Assembly (NCBI GenBank): GCA_001662425.1
Contig: BDDC01000288.1
Location: forward strand, 7,050-71,049
Direction: 5' to 3'
Length of the DNA stretch: 64,000 nucleotides
From: Chlamydomonas sphaeroides
Taxonomy: Eukaryota > Chlorophyta > Chlorophyceae > Chlamydomonadales > Chlamydomonadaceae
The notes under the pieces: model-generated
What the model was told of the DNA's origin: nothing
The model's input: only the letters and a program-made list of their open reading frames with translations
Databases searched by the model: none
Program-made: the position numbers and the translations under genes
Shown here: positions 35,021 to 46,700 of the stretch, one piece after another
How the letters are laid out: each line of letters starts with the position of its first letter
Position numbering within the stretch: the stretch's first letter is position 1

Positions 35021-36837
35021 GCTTGTTGCTTTTAGTGTGCTTGGCGGGGTTTTTTGTTGCTGTGTTGGGAAGTTGCGTGTCGCGCGTTTGTTGCTGTTGT
35101 TTGCTTGCGAGCGTATGCGGGTGGTCAGCGGTCGTGGGCCTGCTTTATCGGGGAGGGCGGGCCAGGGGGCGGGAATGGCCTGTGTCAGGGTGACTTGGTG
35201 CGCCTTGGACCCCCCCGCTGCGGCATCGCTGCGGCTTACATTCCGACCATAGCCGACTGCCCAGGCACTTGAAGCATCTGCGCCGCCGCAGACAGTATCA
35301 ACCACGCCCCGTCGCTTCGCGCTACCGCAGCGATCTAGACAGGTCCCCGCCGTGATTGCCCGCAAACTCACCCACTAGTCGCAGCATCGCCGACAGCAAG
35401 CCACCGCCGCGCCCACTGTGGCCTTTGTTCTCATCCGCGTCCTCTCCGCCGCTACTGCCCCAAATGCAAGCAATGCCAAGCGCCCGAGCCGCCGGCCACC
35501 GCGCGCCGACACCAGGCCCCCGCCGTTATTGCCTCGCGCGCCCCTCTTGCAAGGTTCCCTGCAAGCAGCCGTCCGCAAAGCGCAGCGCAGGCGCGCGACC
35601 CGAGGCTTTTCATCGCGCGACGCTTTTCGCAAAGCTCGCAGCGCGATCGCAATCCGTTGACACCACCCAGTCGCAAGTGCCGCGCGATGCGCCTTATCGC
35701 AGTCGAGCTGTAGCATACTTGGCGGTACCCGTCACGTGCCTCCCACCGCAACAACCGGGACAGCCAACCTGCGCGTCGCTGCGCTGCAGGCCTGCCTCCC
35801 ACCGCCGACCCATACACCTCGACAACAGAAACACAAGGCTCCACGCAACCGCATCTTTCCTCATCTCCTTATTCACACACACAACCTACGCACAACATGC
35901 CACGCGCTCCGCCGCAGCCCCGGGGCTCGCATAGGCATCGAGGCGAGGCCGCCTTGGCTCCCCCCATGCCGCGCGAAACCCCGCAGTGCCGGTGCCGGCG
36001 CGGGCCCTGTCCCCGCAGGGCCCGCCCCCCGGGGCTCCCGAGCCACACCCCACCAGCTACTATGCCCCACTACGCCACCCGCCTGTCCACATCACCCGCC
36101 GTCCCTACACCGTCCGCCCTCGCGAGCCGACGCGACCGCTGCTGCTAGCGGCCGACCCACATCAACCCACAGCACACCTCAGCCGACTGCATTCGCCGCC
36201 CTCGCTGGGCTGCTCCTAGGTCCCTCCATCCTCAATGCGAAGCGCCGCAACTCCGGGGTGCACCGCAACCCCATCCACGGTGGCGCCGCCCCCCGCACAG
36301 AGCGCCTGTCCGGGCCCGGCAGGAAACGCCAGCCGCCGGCCAGACCCGCGGCCCCTGTAGCTTGTGACAACCCCGAATGCGTGCCACACGAACACGCACG
36401 CACGCATGCAGCAACAGCCCGCACGCCTCTACCGCAGCGCTGCCGCCGACCACGCTGCAAGCCGCCGGCTCAGGGAGCCGCAGGCCCCGCGCGCCGGGCA
36501 GCCACTGCCCCACCATCCCACAGCGCCCACCTCTCACACAGCACTCGCGCGCCCGAGCAGTCGCCTCCTGGCCCCCAGCCCCACCTAGGCGCGCAGCGCT
36601 GCCGCTGCGGCCAGGCCCTACGACCGGCGCAAGCGCCGCCACGAAGGCCGCGCTGCTCCCAGCCGCCGCCTGCTACGATGGGCACGGTCTAGCCGACGCC
36701 TTGCGCCGCCTGTGGCCGCCGCCCCTGGCCTCCCACGCCGCCCACAGACGTCGCCAGCAGCGGGGCCGGGTGCACCGTCCCGACGAGCGCCGCGGCGGCC
36801 CGGCCGCCGCCCGGAAGGGCGACACCGTCAGCTAGGG
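35021..36837. other. Intergenic region, LHC-like promoter and SPL-like 3' side
   Basis: About 1.8 kb between two - strand genes. The 35021-35240 part is T-rich on the + strand and is the likely promoter of the LHC-like gene. A TTACA at 35236-35240 is the only clear - strand TGTAA found for the SPL-like transcript, implying a very long 3' UTR. The 36000-36837 part is low-complexity and yields only Pro/Arg/His-rich shadow frames. Confidence 0.55.
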
Positions 36838-39800
36838 CTACTCTGACGCCGCCGCCGCCGCCGCCGGCCGCCGGCGAAGCTCGCCGCTCGGCAGCGCCGC
36901 GGACCCGTCCACGCCCGTGTCGACGTCCGCGTCGCTGCCGGGATCCAAGTACACATCCGTGTCCAGGCCCAGATCGTCCCACGACTCGGCCGCAGCGCAC
37001 CACTGCGGCTCCGATCCACGCAGGCCCCCGCCGCCACCGCCCTCAACGCCGCCCAGACCACCCGCCGCAGCCTCCTGCGCCCCCCGGCGCTGCGCGCTGG
37101 CCCGCTCGCCAGCGCCACCCTCGTCCTCGTCACTGCCCCACGGGGCAACTTCGCCCGACGCTGCTGCCGCCGCAGGGCTTGTCCCCAGAGCACCCCGGCC
37201 CCCAGCGGCCTCCGAGCCGGCGGCAGGTGGGGCGGCCGCTGTCGCCGCGGCGCCGCCGTGCCGTGCTGCGGCGATGGTCACCGCCGCCAGCGCCAGCAGC
37301 AGCGCCAGCGCCAGGGCCAGCACGCTGCCCGCCGAGGGCGCCGGCTGCGGCCAGGGCGCCGGCTGGGGCTGGGGCGCGTGAGCGGGCGCAGTCGCGAGCA
37401 GCGGCAGCACCTGGGGCACGGGGCGGGGCGGGGCGGCAGGCGTTGCATGGCGCTCAGGAGGGCGGCGCTGCGCTGGTCCCGGGTGGCTGCAAGACCCGCG
37501 GTGGAGGGCCCGCAAGGCAGGGCAAGGCAGGGCAAGTGAGGGGCGGACAGCAGGGGCCTCACCGCAAAGGCGGTCAGCGCCGCGGCGCAGCCCCACAGCA
37601 CCGCGTTGTCGCGCAGCAGCGGCAGCGGCCCGCCGCCGTCTGCAGCAGCGCTGGCGTCGCCGGCTGGCGCGAGACCTGCAAGCAGCGGCGCACGCGGGGG
37701 CGTGGGACCACATGAGGCCACCGCAGGCTGCGCGAGGCAAGGCCGGCAGCCAGCAAGACAACATGCGACCAAGCCGGCCAGGCCGTGCACCACATGCTAC
37801 TTTGGTACGACCCTGAAGGTGAACACACTAGGGGCAGCGCTAATGGAGTGAGCTGCCAGCCACGTGCGGGCTGCTTGCTAGCAGCAACCCACACTGGCTT
37901 GGCTCCGGCAGCGCGCTGGCTGGCGGCTCGACGCGGGGCGACAGCGCCGCCTCTGGCGGCGCCGGCTGCGCCATGGACTGCGCCGCTGGCTGCGCCTCCG
38001 CCGCGCCCCCTGGCGCCTCCGCCGCCACCAGCTCCTGCGCCTGCGCCACGGCCGCCTCCCAGCTCGCGGGCAGCTGTGCGCCGTGCGCCTCTTCGCCCCG
38101 GGCCGCGTCCGTGCCCGCTGCAGGTCGCTGCGGCAGCACGTGCTCCAGCTCGTCTGCCAGCTGCCGCAGCGAACACGCCGCCGGCGCCGGCTGCGGCGGC
38201 AGCGTCACCCGCTGCTGCAATGTCGGCGACCGGTAGCTTGGGTGTGGCAGCGGCGGCGGCGCCGCCGCCGCCAGCGGCCGGTAGTTCGGCTTCGGCTTCG
38301 GCGGCGAGCCGCTGGGGACGCGCACGCCCGCCGGCGCGCTGTGGCGGGCGCCGATGGGGGCGGCGTCGTCATCTGTCGGGCCCTCGTACGACACGATGAC
38401 ACCGCCGGAGGTGGGCGGCGCCGAATCGGGCTGCCTGCGGCTCCGCCGCGCACTGTCCCGTGGCGCCGCCGCCACGCCCGCGGCCTCGAGCTTGGCGATC
38501 ATCAGCGCCCGGCACAGCTCCGGCGCCTCCGGGCCGCTGGGCTTGGCCGGCGGCGCCGCCGGCCGCCGCTGCTCCGGCTGCGCCGGAGGTTCGTGCGGCG
38601 CCGGCTGCGGCGGAGGTTGCGGCGGCGGCGGCGGCGGCAGTGGCCGCACCTGCGCCATTTGCGCCTCCAGGGCCACATTGAGGCGGGCCATCTGGACCGC
38701 GACCTCGGCTTGCAGTGCCGCCTCGACCGCCGGGTTGGGAAGCTGCAGGTGCGCTAGCGCGCGCCCCGACGTACCCGCCCGCGTCGCCGCCGCCGAAGAC
38801 GCCGGCGGCGACAGCCCCGTCGCCAGCGCCGCCGCCAGCACCGGGTCCAGCGGCGCCGCCGTGCGCGGCGGCGGCGGCACCGGCGGTGATGCCAGCGCCC
38901 GACGCCACGGCTGAGACGGCGGCCCCGCCGTCGAAGCAGCGGCGGCGGCGGCGGCGGCGGCGCGAGGCGGCCAGGCGGCCGGCGGCGGGCTGGGGGGCCC
39001 GATGGATCCCTGTGTTGATGCCGCGGGCGAGACGCGGCCCAAGAGCTCCACCACTAGATGCGTGGGGTCGGCCCACGACGACGGCCGCATGCTGCCGCCG
39101 CCGCCAGTACCCGCAGCGGCGCCGGCGGCGGCACCGGCGACACTGGTGAAGCCGGCCCAGGGCTCGGGAGACCAGCAAGGCGACGGAGTGGGGGACGGCG
39201 ACGGCTGCGACTCTTGGGTCAGGGCCCTGTGGCAGGAGTCGGGCGCTGGCGCGCCGGCCCGCTGCCTCGAGCCGGCTGCTGCCGGCCTGGCCCCAGCGCC
39301 CGAGTCGGCGGGCGCGTGCGGTGGTGCCAGCGGCTGCGGCTGCGCCAGGAAGGGCATCAGCGACCGCGCCGCGCGGCCGGGCGGCGCCTGCTGCGTCGGC
39401 TGGGCGTATGGGTCGGGCGGCGTCGGCAGGCCGCCGGCATCGGCGAACCACGAGGACAGGCGGAGCCCGGTGCGCCTCATGGCGTAGGAAGGCCCCTCGT
39501 GCGGAGCTGGCGCGTCGCCCGACAGGAGCCCCTCGCTCACGGAGCTGCCGTACGACAGGCGGTGGAACAGGCCGCCCGGCGCCTGGCGGCTGGCGGACCC
39601 GCCGCTCCGCGCCGCCGCCGCCGCCGCTGCTGCCGCCGCCGCCGCCGCCGCGTAGCGCTCCGCCGCTGCTCGCACCGCCGGCGTCAGGCCGCCGCCTCGC
39701 GACGCGCCGACTGCCGCCGCCGGCAGCCCGACACCGCCGCCAGAGGGGCTGGCGCCAAATGTCGACGGGCCGGCGCTCACAGGCGACGCCAGCGGCGATG

Positions 39801-42800
39801 CTCTCACTGGGGCGGCGGCGGCGGTACCGCCGCCGCCGCCAGCCAGCGCCGCCAGGTACCGCTGCTCGCCCTCCTGCGACGTCGGCGCCGAGGGGGTGGC
39901 GCTGGCAGACTGCCACGAGCCCTCGCTGCATATCGGTGCCGGGAAGGCGGCGGCGGCGCCGCCGTCAGTGCCGGCGGAGCGGGACAGCGACGCCAGCCCT
40001 ATGCTGCGCGCCTCAAATGTGGAGCCGGCGACCGAGGCCGGCGTCAGGTCCTCGCCCTCTGACGACTCGGTGTGGGTCAGCGAGGGCGCCTCCTGCGGCG
40101 CAGGGCGTGCAGGGGCAGGGCGCGGGGCGTGGGCGGGCTGGAGGTCCAGCCATGCGTGGCCGAGTGGCGCCACCGCGGGCTGCACGCCTCCGCGCGCAGA
40201 AGTGTCGTCCACACGGCAGGTATCCCCCGTTCCATCCAACCGTGCCGTGTGCTGCAACCACGCCAGACAGCTACGCCCCGGCTGCCGCACCTGCAGCTCG
40301 GGCAGGAAGGCAAGCAGCTCCGGCAGACCCATGTGGATCGCGCCGCCGCCGCCGCCGCCCGCAGCGCCGGGCCCGTGCGCGGCTGCGCCGCCGCCGCCGC
40401 CGCCTGCGCCCGGCTCCCCGACGCCAATGCCGGTGGCCAGGCACAGCAGCGCGTGGTCGTTGAGGTGGCCGTTGCCGGCGCGCAGCGCGTAGTGGGCTGC
40501 GGACGCGCAGGGCAAGGGGGCGCGTGTTGTGATTACCTAGGTGCATCCGCGCCCGGTGCGTTCCGTCCCTAGCCAGGGACCCGACCGCAGGATCCGCTCC
40601 GCCCCCACCCAGCGCCCAGCGCCCGTAACCGCCCCACCCGGCGTGCAGCCGTCCCGCGCCGCCGCGCCAAACCAGGAGGACAGCGTCTCCGCGGGCAGCC
40701 CCGACAGCAGGTCCAGCGCCGAGGCGGCGGGCGGCGGCAGCACCGCGGCCAGGTGCAGCGGCGTGAGGCCACCTGGGCCGGGCTGCGGGGGCGGGCAGGG
40801 CGCAGGGCGGGGGAAGGGGATGGGCCAGGGGAAAGGGGGTTGGGCAGGGGCACGCAACGTGCTGCAGTGGGGCCGGCGATGGGGCCGGAGCGGAGGAGAA
40901 GATGGGAGACGGCCTCGTCGGAGAAGGGGGTCTGCCTAGGCTGGTCGGGGGTGGCGAGGCCGGGGGCTGTGCGGGCAGCGCGGCCCCTGCGCGCTGCCGA
41001 GGTCGGCTCTCACCGCCGCGAACATGGCCCTCCACTCCTCCTGCGCCGCCGCGCTGTCGCCGTATCTGCCGTACGCCCGCCACAGCGCCAGCATGCCGAT
41101 GAGCTCGGGGCTGCCGCTGGCTGCCGCCAGGTGCAGAGCCGACCAGCCGTGTGCGGCCTGGGCGGGGGCGGGAGGGGCAGAGGTGAGGAGGCGGGGGTTC
41201 AGGAGGCGGGGGTCGGGAGGGAGGCGGGAGTGGCACGCGGGGGGCAGCTGCACCGCACGCGGCCACCGCGGCCACCTCGCCGGCCGGCCCGCTCCAGCTG
41301 CCGCCACGGAGCTCCGCCAGCACGCACACCTAAGTGCCCTGCCAGGCGCGGCCGCGGCGCCGCCGGGCGCAACCCCCAGCCAGCGCCCCAGGCCCTAGCC
41401 CGCCGCCGAGCCACCACCGCCCGCTGTGTTGCCCACACACGCCTCGCCGGCCCCAGCCCCGGCCCCGCCTCCGCACCTGCACCGCCGCGTTTACGTCCGC
41501 CATGCTGTGCCCCGAGTCCAGCAGCCCCAGCACGATGTGGCTGCTGGTGCTGGCCCAGCCCCGGCTGCACGCAAACCCCAGCAGCTCCAGCGCGCCGCGC
41601 GGCAGCGAAACCACGCCCGGGCTCACAAACGCCGCCACCTCGGGCGGCCCCAGCGACGACGCCAGCGAGACGTTCGGCGTCCGGCTCGCAGCCAGCTGCT
41701 GCAGCTCCGCCGCCGCCGCCGCCGCCTGGTCCGCGTCGAGCTGCGCCGCGGGCGCGCGGTGCGCGGCGGCGTCGTCCGAGGACCAGGCGGCGCCGGCGGC
41801 GCTGAAGTGGTGCGCGTCGGCCTGCTGCTGCGCCGCGCAGTGCTCCAGCCACGCGCCCAGGTCCCACAGGAACCGCTCGCGCGCCCGGGCGTCGTCTCGG
41901 TCCTCCTCCATGTCAGCCGCCGGCGCCGGCTCGACGCCGGCGGCCAGCGTCGCGTCGCCGCGGCCGCGGCGGGGGCTTGTGCCGCCGCCGCCCTCCATGC
42001 CCCAAGCGTCTAGCGACGGCGGCGAGAGCTGCGTGACCGTACCGCTGTCGGGCCGCGGCTGCTGCGGCTGCGGCGGCCCCTGGTCCCCCGGCGGCTCGGC
42101 CACAGGCAGCGGCGTCTGCTGGTACTGCTGCTCCAGGAGGCCGCACACTTCGGCCTCCATGCCCGCGTCGGGCACGATCACGACAGTCAGCGCGCCGCTG
42201 CCGTACGCCACCGCGGCCTGGGGGCCGGAGCCGCCGCCGCCCGGGCCCCCCGCCGTCGCCTGCGCCGGCGCGCTGAGCGCTAGCACTCGCGGCAGCAGCA
42301 CCGCCGCCTGCGCCTGCGTCGGCGCCGTCACCGCTATGCGAGCCGCTGCGCCGGCGCCGCCGCCGGCGCGGCCCCAGGGCGCCGAGGCGGCGGCCGCGGC
42401 GGCGGCGGCGGGGTCGGCGCCGCCGACTGACGGCAGCAACGTGTGCAGCTCCACGAGGACCAGGCCCGGCAGCGCGCCAGGACGTAGCCAGATCAGGACG
42501 AGCTCACTGTCGGGGCGCTGCGGTTGCAGCACGCTCATCACGGCTTGCACAGCACGCCGCCGCGCGGTGGGCGAGGACACGCCGCCGTGGCCGCCCGCAC
42601 GGCCGCGGCGCAGCGCCTGGTCGTCCGAGTCGTCGCCTGCGGCGTGGCGGTCGCTGAGAAAGTCGAGCCTCGAGGGCAGCGGCACGCCGTCTTTGTAGGC
42701 CGTGACCAGGCACTCGGAGGGCGAGGTGCCCAGCGTCACCTCGGCGGCCAGGCACACCTCCTCCGTGGTCGCGCGCACGCAGCGCGGGAAGAGGCGCCAG

Positions 42801-43111
42801 AGCTGCGGCGCGCGCGCGCGGCGCTGCGACGCGTCGGAGCCGGCGCGGGCCGACGGCGTCGAGTCAGCGGGGAAGGGGGAGGCGCTGAACCCGCTGGCGC
42901 CGTCGAGGGAGGCAGGCGGCGGCAGGGCCCACTGCAGCCCCGCCAGGGCGCGGCGCCGAATGCGGCCATCCGTGGCGTCCTCCGTAAGGGGCGGCGGGAG
43001 GGGTTGCTCGTCGTAGACGTCCTCCCATAACTCGCCGGAGCACGTGTCGTACGGCTCGCCCGGTGCGGCGCCGGCTGCAAAACTGGTGTGTGTGCCGGCG
43101 GGTGCGGCCAT
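36838..43111 (-). CDS. SPL/CRR1-like ankyrin-repeat membrane protein lacking an SBP domain
   Basis: Exons 43111-41477, 41157-41014, 40782-40638, 40496-40291, 40092-37893, 37675-37563 and 37410-36838 sum to 1672 codons with continuous phase. The layout matches the C-terminal two thirds of large plant SPL1/SPL12-type and algal CRR1-type proteins: LVLIWLRPGALPGLVLVELH (about 205-225), ERFLWDLGAWLEHC (near 410), ankyrin segments HGWSALHLAAASGSPELIGM (548-567) and PGGLTPLHLAAV (about 595), then a LSSWFGAAARDGCTP block, and C-terminal hydrophobic helices (LWGCAAALTAFAVVLPLLA; LALALALLLALAAVTIAAA). No cysteine/histidine-rich SBP DNA-binding domain is encoded before this start or in the 666 bp upstream. 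A 730-residue Ala/Gly/Pro-rich exon separates ankyrins from the helices. The role is unknown: possibly membrane-anchored regulation. An upstream exon cannot be fully excluded. Confidence 0.7.
37797..37827 (-). repeat. 31-bp intronic motif (family B, copy 3)
   Basis: It lies in the intron 37676-37892 of the SPL-like gene. It matches 13156-13186 at 23 of 31 positions by hand and has the same orientation relative to transcription. Confidence 0.55.
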
Positions 43112-43777
43112 GCCGTCAGCAGCTGGGGTCCAGACTCATGGCACCGCGCAGCGGGCGCGACTGCCCACGGTGACTGGACGGGCACCCTTGGCCTGGGGCA
43201 CGTTTTAGGCAGGGTTACGGGTGTGTGGCACGATGTGCGGCGACAGGCAGGACGGTGCGACGTCATGAGTCTCCGCAGCCTGCGGCTTGTCTTGAGGCAA
43301 GGCCTTCGCCAAGCTTTTCAAGCGAGCGCAAGCACGTAGCATTACGCACCCGAGGAGTCACGCAGTCCGCTGTCGGTGCTTCAGCCCGTGTCTGGCTACT
43401 TCAGCCGTGCAAGGGCTATCTATCGTTATAACATTGAGCGCCCCCGCCGGAGTGTTGCGCTGTGCTGCCTTGCGGCAGGGCGGGTGCTTGGCCCTCTGCC
43501 GCTTGACTAGCTGATATCTTTAAGCTGTCAATGCAATGCGCGTTTCTGCTGGTGAAACTGTTCTCCTGCCCGGTCGAGGTGCGTGGTGGTTCGGTGACCA
43601 AATGACAGTAAGTTACAGCTAGGACTTGTGCACAAAGGTCGATGTCTTTGCCTTGCGTGCGGCGCTAAGGTGGCCGAGCTGCTGGGGCTGGGAATTCGGA
43701 TGCGCATGGACTACGTCCGACTCACGCCGACTCGGTTGGTCCTCGCGCGAGCGCCTTGAACACAGATAACAAAAAGA
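43112..43777. promoter_or_regulatory. Divergent promoter region, SPL-like / AIMP1-like
   Basis: 666 bp separate the start of the - strand SPL-like gene from the start of the + strand tRNA-binding protein gene. The 43350-43770 part is relatively AT-richer. No SBP-domain exon, tRNA or other gene was found in it. Confidence 0.55.
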
Positions 43778-46700
43778 ATGGCAGACGCAGCAGTGAACGC
43801 GTGCCGCTTCGTGGCCGCGTGTTGCGGCCTAGCTGGGGCGCTCGAGCAACCCGAGGCTTCCACGTCGGGGTCAGTGCAGCTGTCTGTTGGCAAGGATAAC
43901 GTGCTGACGGGCATCACGACCGTCAGCACTCACTATGTTCGTCAGAGCTCGCGACAAGCGCTGCTGGGCGACACGCCAGAAGCGCAGGCACAAGTGGGTT
44001 CCATAATTCAGCAGCTCGTTATATCTCAAGTCAATGCACCTGCATCGTGGTAGATCATAGAGCGGCGCTGTCTGGGCCGCTGATCGGCCCGCCGCCACCT
44101 TGACGCCTTGCAGGTCGCAGAATGGCTTACCTGGTCGAGTACGGAGCTCACGCCGCTGATGGACGACAAGCTGGCGAAGGTGGGTGACGCCAGGGTCGCT
44201 TGCCGGTCTAGGCGGTCCTGCCCTCCTCCCGCTTGCCCTCCTCCCTGCTTGTGTGCTACCCCGACCCAGCCGCGCCACGTGTGTCTCTCTTGCACCTCCC
44301 CACAGCTCAACGATCACCTCGCCTCGCGGTCGTACCTCGTGGGAGGTACAGCCACGCTGGCGGACCTCGTCATCTTCGCCCTGGTGCACCCTGCCGCGGT
44401 ACGGCCCGCACTCCTGCCACCCCAGCCCTAGCGCTGCCCCAGCGCCCGCCCCTTGCTTACACCACACCGCATGCGCAACAGCACGCATCATCACCCCACC
44501 CCAACCCCACCCCAACCCCTCCAGGTCGGCCTGCCGGCCGCGCAGACGCTCCACTTCTGCAACCTGCTCCGCTGGGTGGACCTGCTGCAAAATACGGCCG
44601 ACGCCGCGGGCTTTATGCAGCCGCGCCTCGCCCTAGCCAAGCCACGCTTCGTGTCCCCGCCCCCGCCGCCCGCCCCCGCGCCAAAGGTGTGACGGGCCCT
44701 GGCGGCCCGGGCTGCGGCCCCGACGGAGAGCGGACAGCAGCCGGGGTCGGGGGGCGCCGGGGGGCCGCCTCACGGCGAGGCGGCCGTTGCGGGCTCGGGA
44801 TGCAAGCCGCAACGGCGGAAGCTGGCCGCTGGTCGCTGGCTGGTAGCGACGCTGGCTGGGAGCCACGCTGCGTCGGCGCAGCGCAGCGCAGCGGCCAGGC
44901 GAGGGCGAGGGCGCTGTGCCTTACCCACTACCGACGGCCCCCGCCCTCGCGCCCTGCGTCCGCACTCGCAGGCTGCGCCGGGCGCGGCGCCGGCGGCGGC
45001 CGCGGAGGGCGCCAAGGGCGCTGCCGCGCCGGCGGCTGCGGCTCCCGCCAAGGCCAAGGTGGGTCGCCCGGGCTGCTGGCGGGGCTGCCGCTGGGCGGGG
45101 TGCGCCCGGCGGTGTCGTCGCTGCGACCGGGACTGGCGGCGCGACGCTAGGCGCCCGGATGGATGTGTAGCGCAGGCGCAGCAGAGGGCGACGGGGCAGG
45201 GCGCGGCAGGCGCGCATTGGCGAGCAAAGGCCGCGGAACGTGTGGCGGCCTCATGCAAGGCCAAGGATGAGGCGGCGGCCCGGCCTGACCGGACCGGACC
45301 GTCACGAGGGGTGACCAGCACGTGCACACGCCCGGGTCCGCGTGCGGACGGCGGCCTGCCGGCCTGCACGCACGTTTCCAACCTATCGCCCGCTGCGTGC
45401 CCCTTCGGGTGCCGCCGCTGCCGCTGCCCTGACCACGCAGGGCGGCAAGCCGGAGGCGGCCGCGGAGGCCGCGCCCGCGCCTGCTGCCAAGGCGGAGGGC
45501 GGCGGCAAGAAGGGCGCCGCCGAGGGTGCAAAGGCCGCGGAGGGCGGTGGCAAGAAGGGCGGCGAGGCCGGTGCTGCCAAGGCGGAGGGCGGCGGCAAGA
45601 AGGAGGGCGGCAAGAAGGCCGAGGGCGGCGCTGCGGCTGCCGCGGCGCCCGCGGGCGGCGGCAAGAAGGAGGAGGATGTGGGCATTGACGCCCTGGACAT
45701 CCGGGTTGGCCGCATCGTCAAGGTTGGGCCGCACCCCAACGCAGACTCGCTGTACCTGGAGGAGGTGGGTGCCCTGGGTGGGGTGGGGGGGGGCGGGGCG
45801 AGGAGCCAGGGTCAAGGGCAGGACGAGGAGGGGCGGAGGAGTGGGAAGTCAAGAGTGGGGCATGTGCAGGGGCGATGTGCGGCTGTGTGTGGTGGGGCGC
45901 GTGAGCGGCGCCCTGGGCTGTCCAGGCCCCCGCCCGTCAGGGCTGCCGTGGAGCTTGTGCGCACCTGCCCCCACCCTGCCGTCACCCCCACCCTGCGCCT
46001 GCTCACTGGTGTCCCGTGCTCGCTGGTGTGCCGCCTGCCCTGCTCCCGGCCCGGTCCAGATTGACCTTGGCGAGGACAAGCCGCGGCAGGTCATCTCGGG
46101 GCTGCGCAACTTCGTGCCCGTGGAGCAGATGCAGGTGCGGCGCCTTGGGGCTGGGACTGGGGCTGGGGCAGGGGCGGTAGGGCGGGTTGCGTGGCGTTGG
46201 GAGGTGGGGCGGGGCAGGGAGGTGGGGCGGGGCAGGTGGGGCGGGGCAGGGAGGTGGGGCGGGGCAGGTGGGGCGGGGCAGGGAGGTGGGGCGGGGCGGG
46301 AGTGCGCTGTGCGGCTCTGCTGTGCGCCGCCCCGGCCCCTGCCCCATCTACCTGCACGGACCCCAGCCCAGCCAATCAAGCGCCCCGGGACCGCGCGGTG
46401 CAATGGCGTGCCGCCGTCTCGCGCTATGTGCGCGCGTGTGTGTCGTAGTGCGACGAAGCGCATCAAGCCGACCTCGTGTGCTGACGTGCGCCCCGCGCAA
46501 CTGCCGCTGGCCCCTTTCCTTCCCGGGCCTGCCAGCACCAGCACTGATCGCGCCCGAACGTCTTGTTCGGAGTTGGTTTACTTCGGTAGTCCGTCACTCC
46601 CATGGCACACCCCCCTTCCGCTCCCGCCCCCAGGACCGCGTGGTTGCGGTGGTGTGCAACCTCAAGCCCGCCAAGATGCGCGAGGTCATGAGCTACGGCA

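Noticed and set aside
39058..40062. 334-residue Arg-rich frame on + strand
   Set aside because: Antisense to the large low-complexity exon of the SPL-like gene.
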